Assembly: GCA_039566865.1 (NCBI GenBank) | Contig: CM076955.1 | Coordinates: 17,715,501 to 17,779,500 of the forward strand | Reading direction: 5' to 3' | Length of the DNA stretch: 64,000 nucleotides | DNA from: Aurelia coerulea | Taxonomy: Eukaryota; Cnidaria; Scyphozoa; Semaeostomeae; Ulmaridae | In this document: piece after piece, positions 1 to 11,206 of the stretch | How positions within the stretch are numbered: position 1 is the stretch's first letter | Layout of the letters: each line of letters begins with the position of its first letter | Made by a program: the position numbers and the translations under genes | The notes under the pieces: model-generated | What the model saw: the letters and a program-made list of their open reading frames with translations, nothing else | The model's database searches: none | Told to the model about the DNA's origin: nothing

Positions 1-777
1 AAGTGCTCCTTGAAATGGCTTAGGAATGGATTATGTCGCATGAGCGGTCATTTAATGATTGCACTGCACTAGTTTTATTTTTATCAATACAAGGATTTTC
101 AGTTTCTTATCATTTCTCTGAAATGACACTTGCTAGCTACTGTAGTTTGTGCCTGTAAGGAATTAGGTAGTAGGTCTTCGCATCAAAAACCCTAACTATG
201 CATGCTTGTTTGTGTCCTTTCAAAGAAATGGTAAAAAACTGAAAGTCTTCATGTTGATAAAAGTGATACTAATGTTGTGCAATCATTAAACAATGGCTTG
301 TGCGACAATATCGATTCCAAATTCCCTAATCATTTCAGGGAGCATTCTCTTTATTCTACCAAGTTCGGTCTTTAGAATATTTGATCATTGTTTTTTTATC
401 TTTTTTGAGCAGTCCGCAAACAAAAAATTCAAGAAATCGCAAATATATTGATAAGTAGGCATCTGAAAAATCAACAAAAAATAACCAAGAATAATATAGG
501 ATATTGACAAAAGTTTAAATCAAAAATATTTGAACTTGGTCCAGTGTATGATTTAACATAGCCTGTCGAAAGTGGGAACATTTTTCTGGCTCACCTGGTA
601 TACAGTAGATGCGTCTAAATACAGTACAGGCCTTGGTAACATTAACATGAAAGAATCCTTAACAATTTTCAAGAATTCTACAAATAAGCATTTTATACTC
701 CTTTCTATAATTTTGTTGTTGTATGTCTAACATGATCCTGGTCAACAACAACCTTTTCAAACTATGCTACTGACAAG
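1..777. other. Probable eRF3 intron DNA, few features
   Basis: No coding region is visible. This stretch should be intron or downstream sequence of the minus-strand eRF3 gene. The only recognisable piece is at about 565-598, where the sequence ends in GGCTCACCTGG before a TA. It matches the right terminus of the palindromic family present in full at 58086-58711. Confidence 0.5.
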
Positions 778-1212
778 CAAACTTAGGGTTTTTTGCTGTA
801 AATCTGCCGTGGCAATTTATTGATATCTTGATTAGTTTCAATATGGCGGCATTTATTAAATTTGATGCTATGCCGTCATCAAATTTCTAAATTCTAAACT
901 AGAAAAGCTACAGATTTCTGCTTGCCACCATATTGTAGACCTTCATAAACTATGTTTGTCTTGAAGGTTATATCATTTTTCCTCTATTGGTTTAGGATTT
1001 ACAATAATTTAAATTTTTTCAAAATATTCCATGAATTTTTTCAAAAATAATGAAATTGCCGCCATTTTGAAAAAAATCAAGATATCAAAAAATATCCACA
1101 GCAGATTTACAGCAAAGTACCATAAGTTCCTTTCATGCTATCCAATTCAAAGAAAACTGCAATAGAATTTTACACCGACCTTTTTAAAGATTTGAAAGAT
1201 TTGAGCCCTACA
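778..1212. repeat. Truncated foldback MITE, 9-bp-TSD family
   Basis: This is a copy of the palindromic family described at 28569-29078. Its left part carries GCTGTAAATCTGCCGTGG and its right part carries the inverted form GCAGATTTACAGC. It ends in the family terminus GATTTGAGCCCTA. The left terminus is missing, so no target-site duplication can be read. Confidence 0.75.
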
Positions 1213-1214
1213 GA

Positions 1215-1430
1215 GGTATGGAAGATCTGGAAGAGTCATTGAAGAGTTGGGAAACTTTTGAGAAATCACAAAATATTGAGAAGAAACCTAATTTGCAAAA
1301 GTTTATTCCTGTAGAATTTTGAATTTTGGCTGATTCACAAAAAGTTAATTTCAGAAATTTCACATTTTTTCCAACTCCTAAAAGTTTCTGTCTGTGAAAG
1401 TTTGTGAAAGTTTCTTCCCTTGAAATAGTT
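1215..1430. repeat. Half copy of a foldback repeat next to the eRF3 exon 2 donor
   Basis: The sequence resembles one arm of the inverted repeat at 17698-18090: the same run of AAACTTTTG..., AAAGTTTCTTCCCT and GAAGAGTCATTGAAGAG-type blocks occurs in both. It starts a few bases downstream of the exon 2 splice donor, so conceptual translations that run through exon 2 into it are artefactual. Confidence 0.5.
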
Positions 1431-1443
1431 TGTGAAGGCATAC

Positions 1444-1539
1444 CTTCAGGTTGCTCTGAATCTTCTTTATGGTCTGTGTCATCTGCTGCAGGGGGGACCA
1501 CCGGTTGAGTTTGGGGTTGCTCTGGCTGGCTTTGTGGTG
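1444..1539 (-). CDS. GSPT1: eRF3/GSPT-like, coding exon 2
   Basis: This is the second coding exon of the minus-strand eRF3-type gene, 96 nt. It follows an acceptor with a T-rich tract ending in AG at 1541-1540 and ends at a donor GTATGC beginning at 1443. It enters in phase 1 and leaves in phase 1. The split codon G|CA joins exon 1 cleanly, and the peptide continues with a Q/P-rich then acidic stretch (APQSQPEQPQTQP ... DDTDHKEDSEQPEG). Low-complexity linkers like this lie between the PABP-binding motif and the GTPase domain in animal eRF3. The catalytic GTPase domain is not in the window and must lie beyond the left edge. Confidence 0.65.
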
Positions 1540-3107
1540 CTAATTGAAAAAGTTTGAAAATATATGAGTCTAGCACTGATTACAGAAAAGAAAATATTTT
1601 AGTGCAAAACATAGCAGAAGAACACCAACACATTCTGGAGTTACAAGATCAGGGGAATCATTTCTGGAATAGCAACAAAAAAAAGGACTTGCAGAATACG
1701 TATGTTATGAGATAGATTATGTGGTCCTTTTAAGATCCGCCTTTTTGGCCAAACTGTTCAAATGGCCAAATGTTTATTCTAGCAAATTGTGATTAAGTTG
1801 CAAAGTATCTCGCCTGTATTGTCCCCAGACTGTTAACTTTGCTTCACAAGGAAGAAATTCTGTGCGCAGTTTATAGCCTGATGCGCCAAGCCTCTATTTC
1901 ATGCGCACAGTTTTTTCTGCTGAACAAAAAGCGAAATTGATTGAACTTCAGGTGCATGCACACGCAAATGACTCCTCTTCTGAAAAAAATTTTCTTTAAA
2001 AGTTGACTTTTAGTTGGGGGAAGAAAGTTTTTGCTGATGCGAAAAGGTGCCCTGAAAAGCAATCATTCAAATTTCTTCTTCTTCTTTGTCTTTCCTCTTG
2101 TTGGTTGATTGAACTGATATGATACAGGTGCATGCACACGCCACACCAAACAAATGACTCCTCTTCTGAAAAAAATTTTCTTTAAAAGTTGAATTCCCTT
2201 CAATTTTCACTTTTAGTTGGGGGAAGAAAGTTTTTTGCTGATGCGAAAAGGTGACTTGACATTCAGTCAATCATTCAAATTTCTTCTTCTTTTTCTTTCC
2301 TCTTGTTGGTCTGGATTAATGATGGTTCTTTACAAATGATCAACAAGAATAGACAGAGTCAACGACTTGTTTCACAATGCTCCTCCACAATGTCCTGTTC
2401 TTTGCTTTTGTGTATAGGTTTTGAAGGCTGACTAGTGAAATGAGTGGAATGACTTTGAATGACGGATATTCGTTTTTAGCTCTTTGAATGTCTCTGTTAA
2501 TTGTTGTTATTATCGTTGTTCGTTTTCTTCCAGGAAATTTTTTGCATGTTCTTTTTTCGAAATAACATTGCATAGCTCTTCTTGCTGGGCATTCTTCAGG
2601 TAGTCTCATATTTTATATGCCCAAGCAGTTTCCATCTTTGTTGCGTAATTGTTTTTTATAGTGGTTAGGTTTTTTTGTCTTCTCATATAGTTTTTCATTG
2701 TTTATCTTATGAGGCTATTTGATTCCTAACACTTGTCGGAGTTGCTTTCTGTGGAAAGCTATCTATATTCTTTTCATTGGTTTTTGACACACCACAAGTG
2801 AGCATTGTAAAGTAAGTAAAGTATAGATCATTCAAATACATATCATTCCATTCTTCATACAGTATTTATTCTTTGTATATTCTTTATATAGTATAGATCA
2901 TTCTTTGGATCATTCAAAAATACAGACACAAAGGCACTGCACTTGGCAACTGTTCACACACAACACACGCACAATGAGACGAGGAAACTGGTCGGAAGTG
3001 CTTGTTCTTTTTATTATCATTATTTTCAAAACACACGAGTAAGTCTTTTTCACTTTTCCTGAATTTGAAGCCCTCTAACAAAAATGATAGCAGCACTAAT
3101 ACTTTAC
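1540..3107. other. Intron 1 of the eRF3-like gene
   Basis: The intron is bounded by donor GTAAAGT (from 3107) and the acceptor at 1540-1541. It contains a tandem duplication at 1938-2312, listed separately. The stretch 2313-2900 is AT-rich and holds nothing recognisable. Short open frames here begin at TTG or CTG codons and look like chance. Confidence 0.6.
1938..2312. repeat. Imperfect tandem duplication, two units of about 170-205 bp
   Basis: Unit A is about 1938-2104 and unit B about 2105-2312. Both contain GGTGCATGCACACGC, AATGACTCCTCTTCTG, AGTTGGGGGAAGAAAG and GCTGATGCGAAAAGGTG in the same order, then a TTCTTCTT run. Unit B has two short insertions relative to A. It lies in the eRF3 intron with no evident function. 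Confidence 0.85.
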
Positions 3108-3288
3108 CTGCTTGCTGAGGAGCCGGTTGAGGCTTACTACTGAAACCACCTGGTACGAACACGGCAGCGTTGATATTTGGGACGAACGGTTTTGCTGAAA
3201 CATTTAGGCCACCGAGTTGCTTCTGTAAATCAGCATCATTTTCATCAATTGATTCCCAAGTATCTGGTGCTCCACTTTGCTGAGACAT
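3108..3288 (-). CDS. GSPT1: eRF3/GSPT-like, coding exon 1 with PAM2 motif
   Basis: This is the amino-terminal exon of a translation termination factor eRF3 (GSPT) homologue. The start chosen is the ATG at 3288-3286, giving MSQQSGAPDTWESIDE; an upstream in-frame extension would need a TTG. After an acidic leader comes LNVSAKPFVPNINAAVFVP (residues 28-46). This is the PAM2-type motif through which eRF3 binds the MLLE domain of poly(A)-binding protein, and it matches the vertebrate GSPT1 pattern closely. The exon is 181 nt, ends at donor CAG|GTAAAG, and leaves in phase 1 into exon 2. eRF3 works with eRF1 in stop-codon-dependent peptide release. The GTPase domain is not visible here, so the assignment rests on the PAM2 motif, the 'GAPD.WE' leader and the gene architecture. 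Confidence 0.75.
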
Positions 3289-3605
3289 TTCTGCTTGATT
3301 TCCTTTGGTCACCGTAACCGCGAGTCTTTCCAAAATGGGGTTATTTGTTTATTTCCTCCCGTTTTTAGGCCGCTGCTCCTCTCCAATTTTTATGGTGCAA
3401 CTTTTTGAAATTGACCCTCGTGGTTTACCTCATTCGCATGCAGCCTCGCAAACCTTTGGAATCTCAAAAAGCGAGGGCGGAACCTTTTCTCGTCACCGGG
3501 GGTTGTGTCAAGAATGCCAAAATCGAAACTGAAAGGCTCCTTCGGAGTGGGTGTTGTTGTTTTGAATAATGTAAGTGCCATCAAATGCTGAAGTTTGTTT
3601 GATCA
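3289..3605. promoter_or_regulatory. Upstream region of the eRF3-like gene
   Basis: About 320 bp separate the eRF3 start codon from a reverse-transcriptase remnant. It should include the 5' UTR and core promoter. No TATA box was identified with confidence. The short open frame across this stretch on the plus strand resembles nothing known. Confidence 0.3.
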
Positions 3606-3840
3606 GAGAATCGCAAGTCTTTTCATCCCTACGAAACACCATGCACCAACCAAAGTTTAATGTTGTTGCTTCAGACATAGAAGTCGGTATGCCACAAGGC
3701 TCCTGTCTTGGCCCTCTTCTATTCCTCATTTGTTACATCAATGATCTCCCACAGGTTGTCCAAGGTTCTACTGTGTCCATGTATGCTGACGATACCTGTC
3801 TGGGGCACAAATTCAAAGATATGACTCACGATTATTTTTG
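3606..3840 (+). pseudogene. Non-LTR retrotransposon reverse transcriptase fragment
   Basis: The plus-strand translation contains the reverse transcriptase core of a CR1/L2/jockey-like non-LTR element. First comes the GMPQGSCLGPLLFLI block, then YINDLP, then the catalytic MYADDT box. An extra residue in FLICYINDLP suggests a small indel. The open frame stops soon after the YADD box, and neither the endonuclease nor the 3' end is present, so this is a dead fragment. Confidence 0.85.
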
Positions 3841-5363
3841 TTTTAGATTTATGGGAGTTATATGTTGTAAATGTTATACATCGAGGCCACCTTGAAAAAA
3901 GCCTTTGCTGAAGGCCAAACCTCCCTAAATGAATCAAATATCAAATATAGAAAATACCATAGGTTCTTGTATGGAATCCTATCAGACATTACCACATTAC
4001 CCTGTGTAATCAGACATCAGACCTATCACTCCTATCACCTATATTATTTAAATGGCTTGAAACAAACTAGAATGTTTTTCTTCTTTCAACCAACTTTTTG
4101 AGAGAAAATGGAATATGTTCTACAATATGGTGAGTATCGAGGGGCATTTCACTCATTCGAAAAGCGTACGAGATTTTTTCAGAACAAATAGATTTTTACG
4201 GATTTTTGATGGATTTTTCTTGAAAACAAAACGTTTTTTTCCAAAGGTGTGCGAGATTTGTTGGGAATGAAATTCCCCTTGGTATGGTATCAAGGACAAG
4301 CCTGTCGCTCGTCGCAGCACTTCTGGTTTACGATTTAGAAATGAAAAGTCTAACAGTAGAATTATAGCAAAGTTGCTAAAGATTCTTTCAGGCAATTCGG
4401 GAGGCCATTCAACTCAAAGAAATGGGTCTTGAGCAAGAGCGAACTTTGCAAGACAAAAGATTCAGTTTTCTGAATCGACAAAGCGACTGGCCTTCCTGAA
4501 GAATAGATTTAACACCTGAGTACGTTTGATGAAATCTGGGGCTGCCCAGAAGGTGTGAAATCTATTCTCGAGACTGCGAAATCGCTTTGTCTTGACATGT
4601 ACCTTGACACGTACCCTCTCTTTCATAAAATTCACCCATTCAACCCTAAATTTCTATTTATTTGCTCTTGTAAACAAAAGAATTTCCGCCCGCTCCGAAA
4701 ATTCCACTGACTGGAAACTGGCATTTACAATTCAAAAGTCGACTTTGGGCGGCTAAGGCAAAGTCTCATCCCCAGGGCCTTCCATCGTATTTGGATGTAG
4801 ACGAGAAGGCGCGAAGTAGACTAGCTACACTACTCCCTCGATGTTGCTGTTGTTGTTGTTGCTGATGGCCAAGGGATAAATCAGTTCTAAGTGGCATACA
4901 GAGATCGTGTAGCCAGTCTAGGCGCGACGGTCATTTCGTCTCTGTCCAAATATAACTGAATGTTCCGGCAAAGAATCATGGTTAGCAATGAGTCTTTAAT
5001 CAAGAAGTATTTACACAGGAAAATGACAAAAATTCCACAGTATTTGAAATAATGAATATAATTCTCAATGATACAGGAGCAAAAATAGTTGATTAACAAA
5101 TGATCATAAACAGGACAGATGTAAAGGATTCAGGGATGGGCGGCCTACAATCATAGATGTGCCGAGTCTCATATTTAGTATTCAAAATATATCTAGCTAT
5201 TTACAACTCATTCAGGACAACCTTATAATGAATATAAAACGTAACAAAAATTAGCAACAAAATTCAAAGCTAAAATATGAGATCCTGAGTACAGGGTGAC
5301 CAACACAAACTGCAACTTTTGATACATCAGCAAGGGTAAATTTTGCAAAGCTAAAGGACAAGT
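3841..5363. other. Intergenic DNA with a repeat fragment
   Basis: No gene is supported. About 4290-4430 resembles the right half of the second foldback subfamily (compare 36467-36991): it carries GTAGAATTATAG, then GTTGCTAAAGATTCTTTC, and later TTCAACTCAAAGAAAT. A short GTT/GCT microsatellite lies at about 4840-4865. The rest is unremarkable. Confidence 0.45.
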
Positions 5364-5371
5364 GTCTGATC

Positions 5372-5971
5372 AAACAAGGACAGATAATGTTACAACAGGA
5401 CTCGCTACTTTTTATTGACACCTAGATACAAAGCAATTTGTGACTGCAGGCAAAAGGAGTTCCATGCTCGGTTGGTCAAGACATAAACAAAAACAAAGCA
5501 AGCTGCAAAAATTGCCCTGAAACCCGGGTCGCTAGCTCGCTCGTTGTGCATTCCAGAAATGGTATTTAAGAGCAAATATTAGCACATATCGAAATAAGGA
5601 TACATCTAAACTTCTGCCTCGGGCATTTTGTTTATTTTGTGCAGAAGCCAATTGCGTGGGGATTCAGTTCTCGTACTTTACTTACTGCCCAGCTTCTGTA
5701 CGAAACAACTGAAATGCCCGAGGCAGAAGGTTAGATATATCCTTCTTCTTTCGATATGTGCTAATGTCTGCTCTTAAAAACCATTTCTGGAATGCATAAC
5801 GAGCGAGCTAGCGACCTGGGTTTCAGGGCAATTTTTGCAACTTGCTTTGTTTTTGTTTATGTCTTGACCAACCGAGCATGGAACTCCCTTTGTCTGCAAT
5901 CACAAATTGCTTCGTATCTAGGTGTCAATAAAAAGTAACGAGTCCTATTGTAACATTATCTGTCCTTGTTT
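5372..5971. mobile_element. 600-bp foldback MITE with near-perfect 8-bp TSD
   Basis: The element is a long inverted repeat with arms of about 270-280 bp around a short spacer near 5640-5690. It starts AAACAAGGACAGATAATG and ends in the complementary sequence. It is flanked by GTCTGATC (5364-5371) and GTCGGATC (5972-5979), an 8-bp duplication with one mismatch that suggests a hAT-type origin. It encodes no protein. A single right arm of the same family lies at 7923-8210, and a diverged relative lies at 11260-11856. Confidence 0.85.
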
Positions 5972-5979
5972 GTCGGATC

Positions 5980-7417
5980 AACACACCGAGTTAGCAGCTT
6001 TAACAATAGATTTCACACCTTGGGGGAGGGGTTCTTCCAAAGTAAAGGTACCTGAGGATGTACCGCTCTCGAGGGTATACTTTTTCGGACTTCTAGTCTG
6101 GCCAAGGGTATACTATTTGGCAATTTTAGTCAGGCTAAGGATATACTTTTTAACAATTTTTGTCAAGGAAAGGTCAAATTTCGGTAATTCCTGTCTAGAA
6201 GCCCCAAATATCTGTGATTTGGGTCTAGAGAAGGCTACAGTTTGGCAACTTTTAACCAGAAACCAATGGTACTTTTGATGTTATTGAATTTAGTCTAGGC
6301 AAGGGTATCATTGTCACGAAAATTTGTCTAGCCAACTGTAATCATTTTGAAGGTGCTGGCGGCACACCCTTATCCAAAATGTTTGGTCAAGAACCCCCCC
6401 CCCATTATATTTCGCTTTCATTGTTTATTGTGATTTTACTGAGTAGTACACTCGGAGCTGTTAAATCTATTCTTCAGACGGGCGTCTTTTCTGAAACCTG
6501 AATCTTTTGTTTTACAAAATTTGCCCTTGCTTGAAAAATCACCAAAATTCGATTGAACTAAAATCCAAAAGTTTGGGACAGCAACAGCCTTGGAAAAATT
6601 CTTGTCAGAAATGCTAATGTCCACATTAACTTCAAAAGGGTGCGAAAACCGTTTAAGCCAAATCATTTGCCAACAATGCATTAAGTTTTGAAGTATTCAG
6701 CGCCGATCTTTAGATAAAATTAGGCATATTCTATTTCAATATAGTCTGACCAATTTCAAGCAAAGATTTGATCAATGAGTTGTAACAAAGGATACTGTTT
6801 CCGATTTTAAAAGAATTGTCTGAAAGTCTTCCATCCCAGAAATTTGGGTATTATTGTATGTTGCTGCTAAACAGATTTGACAGAAATTGCCACTTCCATG
6901 AAAGGTTTTTGAAAATGTGGGGATAGGTTTGCGAGCAAGCTGGTGTGTGAGCAAGCTGATTTTGAAGCAAACTGCAAAATGCCAGAGTTGAACAATTAAA
7001 ATCCAATTTTCATTCAGTATCATCTCTCCTTAAATTTGTTGCTGATATCATCCCTGGCAAATGAAGACTCGTTCAACTCTTACATGAAATCAGTTTTCGG
7101 CTAAAATATTTAGTTTAAAAGTGATACTGCAAAAAGAAAGGTCTTCAGGCTACCATGTCATTATTTTTTCTCTGTAGGAATGAAATGAAAACAGTCTTCG
7201 AAATTCAATGTTATCCTTTGCGCAATCTTACCCAAAAATATTTGTGGATCTCTAAAATCATAAACCCTTTGTGCTTTTTCATGAATCGTTGCAGTTGTTT
7301 GGTCATCCTGTAGGGGCCGAAAGGGCAGTCACCCCCACCCCCGAAGGTGAGATCCCGGGCGAAGTCTATGTCAGAAGTTTCCCAAGAAAATGTTTCTCAA
7401 GAAATGGGGGAAATGTG
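5980..7417. other. Intergenic DNA, low-copy repeats
   Basis: No gene is supported. About 6010-6410 is built from degenerate GGGTATAC / GCCAAGGGTATACT blocks of about 40-50 bp and ends in a run of C. Its style is similar to the repeats at 62585-62838. From about 6420 to 7417 nothing recognisable is seen. Confidence 0.4.
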
Positions 7418-8721
7418 AATCCAGGCAGTATGACAAGGCCAGATATTTCACGCGGGCTTCTGGCTATCAAGAGCTGCAATCGCTTTCATACAATACTATA
7501 CAAGACTTTAAAGTTGACTGGTTGAAAATTCCGCAAAAACTTGCCGACTTACATGAAATTGAATAGAATCATTTCATCCAAATTATTTTGCAACAAACTG
7601 TAAAGGACACCACTTGTCAACTTTCCTATTCCGTTTTTCTTCGCTTTTCAGTCTCATCTTTAGATGCATGGTGGAAATGGTGTTGTGCAGATGGAAAAGG
7701 TTCACTTAACTAAACCTTGATAGTTAAGGACAAAAATTGACAGTCAATGCTTGTACACATTTCAGAATCATTTACTCAGTGAAAAATCCTAGATTTGATT
7801 ATTGGGGGGGGGGGGTGATACAGTTTTCTTTCTGCAACCAACAAAGTGGTAGCTGACGTTGCTAGGAGACGATGTGCTAGCATTGGAAGAATGATTAGCC
7901 CTAGGAGAGTTTATAAAAGAATTACTGCCCAGCTTCTGTTCGAAACAAATGAAATGCCCGAGGCAGAAGTTTAGATATATCCTTCTTATTTCGATATGTG
8001 CTAATATTTGCTCTTAAAAACCAATTCTGGAATGCACAACGAGCGAGCTAGCGACCCGGGTTTCAGGGCAATTTTTGCAGCTTGCTTTGTTTTTGTTTAT
8101 GTCTTGACCAACCGAGCATGGAATTCCTTTTGTCTGCAATCATAAATTGCTTTGTATCTTGGTGTCAATAAAAAGTAGCGAGTCCTGTTGTAACATTATC
8201 TGTCCTTGTTAATCCTGGTAGTATGACAAGGCCAGATATTTTACACGGGCTTCTGGCTATCAAGAGATGCAGTCGCTTTCATACAATACTATACAAGACT
8301 TTAAAGTTGAATGGTTGAAAATTCCGCAAAAATTTGCCGACTTACATAGAATTGATTAGAATCATTTCATCCAAATTATTTTGCAACAAACTGTAAAGGA
8401 CACCACTTGTCAACTTTCCTATTCCGTTTTTCTTCGCTTTTCAGTCTCATCTTTAGATGCATGGTGGAAATGGTGTTGTGCAGATGGAAAAGGTTCACTT
8501 AACTAAACCTTGATAGTTAAGGACAAAAATTGACAGTCAATGCTTGTACACATTTCAGAATCATTTACTCAGTAAAAAATCCTAGATTTGATTATTGGGT
8601 GGGGGGGGGGGGGTGATACAGTTTTCTTTCTGCAACCAACAACGGGGTAGCTGACGTTGCTAGGAGACGATGTGCTAGCATTGGAAGAATGATTAGCCCT
8701 TGGAGAGTTTATAAAAGAATA
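7418..8721. repeat. Direct duplication of about 505 bp flanking a half MITE
   Basis: Copies at 7418-7922 and 8211-8721 are nearly identical over their whole length. Shared landmarks are GTATGACAAGGCCAGATATT, GATGCATGGTGGAAATGG and a poly-G run of variable length. Between them, 7923-8210 matches the right arm of the 600-bp foldback element at 5372-5971. The duplication and the half element share junctions, so one rearrangement probably produced both. No coding sequence is evident. Confidence 0.85.
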
Positions 8722-10257
8722 AACTAAAAGGTTTCCCAGGTAGCACGCAAGCTGCGGAAGAACGACCAGCCCCTAGAGAGCTTATAAAAGAAAGAACTAA
8801 AAACTTTTGCCCAGAAGGACAACTAGCTTTTAGAGACATTAAAAAAATAGCAAACTAAAATTACAAGCTAAAAATTATTCTACACTCCATGGAATAGATA
8901 AGAGAAAAAGATTGAATAAAGATTGTCCCCATACTAGCAAAACAAACCGGCAATATCAAGGTGCAGAGAAACCTAAATCAACGTTATAACATCTGTCATG
9001 TCAATGAAGGGTTGCCAATTTGCAAGTATTTGTAACCCATCGGAAAGAGTTAAGTTATCATTGAGGGTTATGACGCAGTGTAGGATGTAAATAGGTTACT
9101 TTAAAGGATGTCTGAACATAACCTCAAATAGCAGCTGAACTGCAAGTAACGGATACTCAAAGAAAACATAGATTCTAACTCTTTTAAAAGGCTGGTTTAA
9201 AATTCAATGACCTATTTCTTTGAACTGAATGGCCTCAAAGAAACTTCAGCTATTTTGCTATGGTTCTGCCGTTGGACTTTTCTAAAACCTTGAATATTTT
9301 CAGTATAAGAGTGTTTTTCTTCTTTTTCGAGAATTCAAGAAAAAATTTCAAAAAAACTCAAAACCATCGTAATTTCTAAAATGTTTGACGCAACATGAAA
9401 TAATTTCCAAGAAAGCCATAGTTTATGGATGTCTACAATATGGTATCAAGTAAAAGTCTGTCACTCTTTTGGTTTCTAATTTAGATATGTGATGACGTCA
9501 CATTTAAAGAAAGGCACAAACTTGCTTTGTCGAGTCCTTTACAGGATACATCATCCGACCTCCTTACTTAGTAGAACAGGGGCTTGTAGCGAACCGTTCA
9601 GTATGATAAATAGTGGACCCTGGAACATCATGTTATACAATTCCACAGGACGTAATGTTATCCTACTCGAAAAGAGATAGTTTGAGGCAGCCTCAAGAAT
9701 AGATTTCACACCTGCTGTGGAGCCAATCCAAATGCTTCTTTCTTCTCTCTTTATTTTGATTTAATTCAGTGCACTCAGAAGTGTAAAATCTATTCTTCGG
9801 AAAGGCAAATCGCTGTATCTTCTCGGAAGCCTATATTTTTTGTTCACCCTAGCTGATATTTGATGGTTTTGCAGAAAAATTTCGAGTCTCAAATGCAAGT
9901 AACCAAGGTTTCTAACATGGATAAAATTGACCACTCTTTGTAAAGCCTACACTGGCGTTGCAAACTGGCAACCCTAATGTAAAATAGTACATTTCTACCT
10001 ATAACGGACGTCATTAAGCAGCACTAGAAATAACATGAATTAAAAAAATTTAAAATCCCTGCATGAAGACAATATGCAATATCTAGTGACACTTAGGCCA
10101 ACTTGTTTCTTGCTGAAAATACCACAGCTACCATACTTAGACAGTCTCGTTCGCACTAAAGTAATCTGGATTCGAAACAGTCTCGATTTGAAGTCTTGAT
10201 TTACGCGGCTATGCGGCTGGATGCTGGCGAATAAGACGGGGGGATACGTAGGCACTG
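8722..10257. other. DNA downstream of the G-alpha stop codon
   Basis: No gene is supported. About 9183-9500 is a truncated copy of the second foldback subfamily (compare 36467-36991), with AAATTCAATGACCTATTTC on the left and TAGTTTATGGATGTCTACAATATGG on the right. The 3' UTR of the minus-strand G-alpha gene should lie just left of 10258. Confidence 0.45.
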
Positions 10258-10827
10258 TCACTGTAACATGAGCGATTTGAGGTTATCTTGCAAAATTGTG
10301 TCTTTGACTGCATGGAATACAAATTTAATGTTCTCTGTGTCGATAGCCGTGGTAAAATGATGGAAAAGAGCTTTAGATCTTTCTCTCCTTCGACTGTCGA
10401 ACATTTGAAGTATGAATGATTGCACATCCTTTAGGTCGTTAGGCCTGCCTTGGAACTGGGGGAAATAGTCCGAAATATTACTAAATTTGATTTTTTCTTT
10501 AAGAAGATCAGTCTTGTTGAGAAAGAGGATAATGGAGACGTTAGCGAAGCATTTGTTATTTACGATCGTTTCGAATATCATGCATGACTCTATTAGGCAA
10601 TTTGTCTTTCGATCCTCCATGATAACTTGGTCGAAGGCACTTGACGAAACCATAAATAATATCGATGTTACCTCGTCGAAACACTGAAACCATTTCGTAC
10701 GTTGCGATCTTTGCCCGCCAACATCGACCATTACGAAGGGAATTCCTTTTATCTCGAAATCATACTCTTGGATGCCTTTCGTTGCTTTTCGCGAATACAG
10801 AGCGTCTTGCTTCGTCGGCAAGAAATC
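10258..10827 (-). CDS. GNA12/13: G-protein alpha-12/13 subunit, coding exon 3 (C-terminal)
   Basis: This exon encodes residues 168-356 of the G-alpha-12/13 subunit whose first exon is at 30465-30914. It starts after an acceptor CATCCAG and ends at a TGA stop. In order it carries switch I with RKATKGI (Arg180, Thr183), the DVGGQR box with the hydrolytic Gln206, the guanine-specificity box NKTD (271-274), the TTAIDTEN loop near the C terminus, and the tail DNLKSLMLQ. The long [18 protein letters not shown] and HHFTTAI segments, together with the LMLQ tail, are distinctive of the G12/13 class, which activates RhoGEFs, and not of Gs, Gi or Gq. All catalytic residues are present, so it should be functional. 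Confidence 0.96.
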   Translation of the reverse strand, partial: DFLPTKQDALYSRKATKGIQEYDFEIKGIPFVMVDVGGQRSQRTKWFQCFDEVTSILFMVSSSAFDQVIMEDRKTNCLIESCMIFETIVNNKCFANVSIILFLNKTDLLKEKIKFSNISDYFPQFQGRPNDLKDVQSFILQMFDSRRRERSKALFHHFTTAIDTENIKFVFHAVKDTILQDNLKSLMLQ

Positions 10828-11206
10828 CTGGATGAAACAACAGAACAAATTGTTATGATATGAGGTTAAGCAAATGCAGCAAAGCATTGGGCTCAAATCT
10901 TTAAAAAGGTATGTGTACTTTCTATTGCAATTTTCTTTGAATCAAATGACTTGGAAGGAACTTGGGGTATTTTGCTGTAAATATGCCATGGACATTTTGT
11001 GACATCTTGATTTTTTTCAAACTGGCTGCATTCATAACAGTAAAAGCCAAAAATTTCGGATGTTAACATTCTCGGACACTTCATACATCCGAAAATTTTA
11101 ATGTCCAAAATTGTTTATAGTCCGAAATATTTAGCGTCCGAATTTTTGCAGCATAGAAAATCACAGCAATCACAGCAATACTGTCTTGCTCATGAAACGA
11201 TTTGCA

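Noticed and set aside
1208..1576. A 122-residue protein spanning 1208-1576 on the minus strand
   Set aside because: Only the part coding for eRF3 exon 2 is real. The rest reads through the donor into a foldback repeat.
3286..3333. Longer amino terminus for the eRF3-like protein (MERLAVTVTKG...)
   Set aside because: The upstream codon is TTG, not ATG. The ATG at 3288 gives an N terminus that fits the family.
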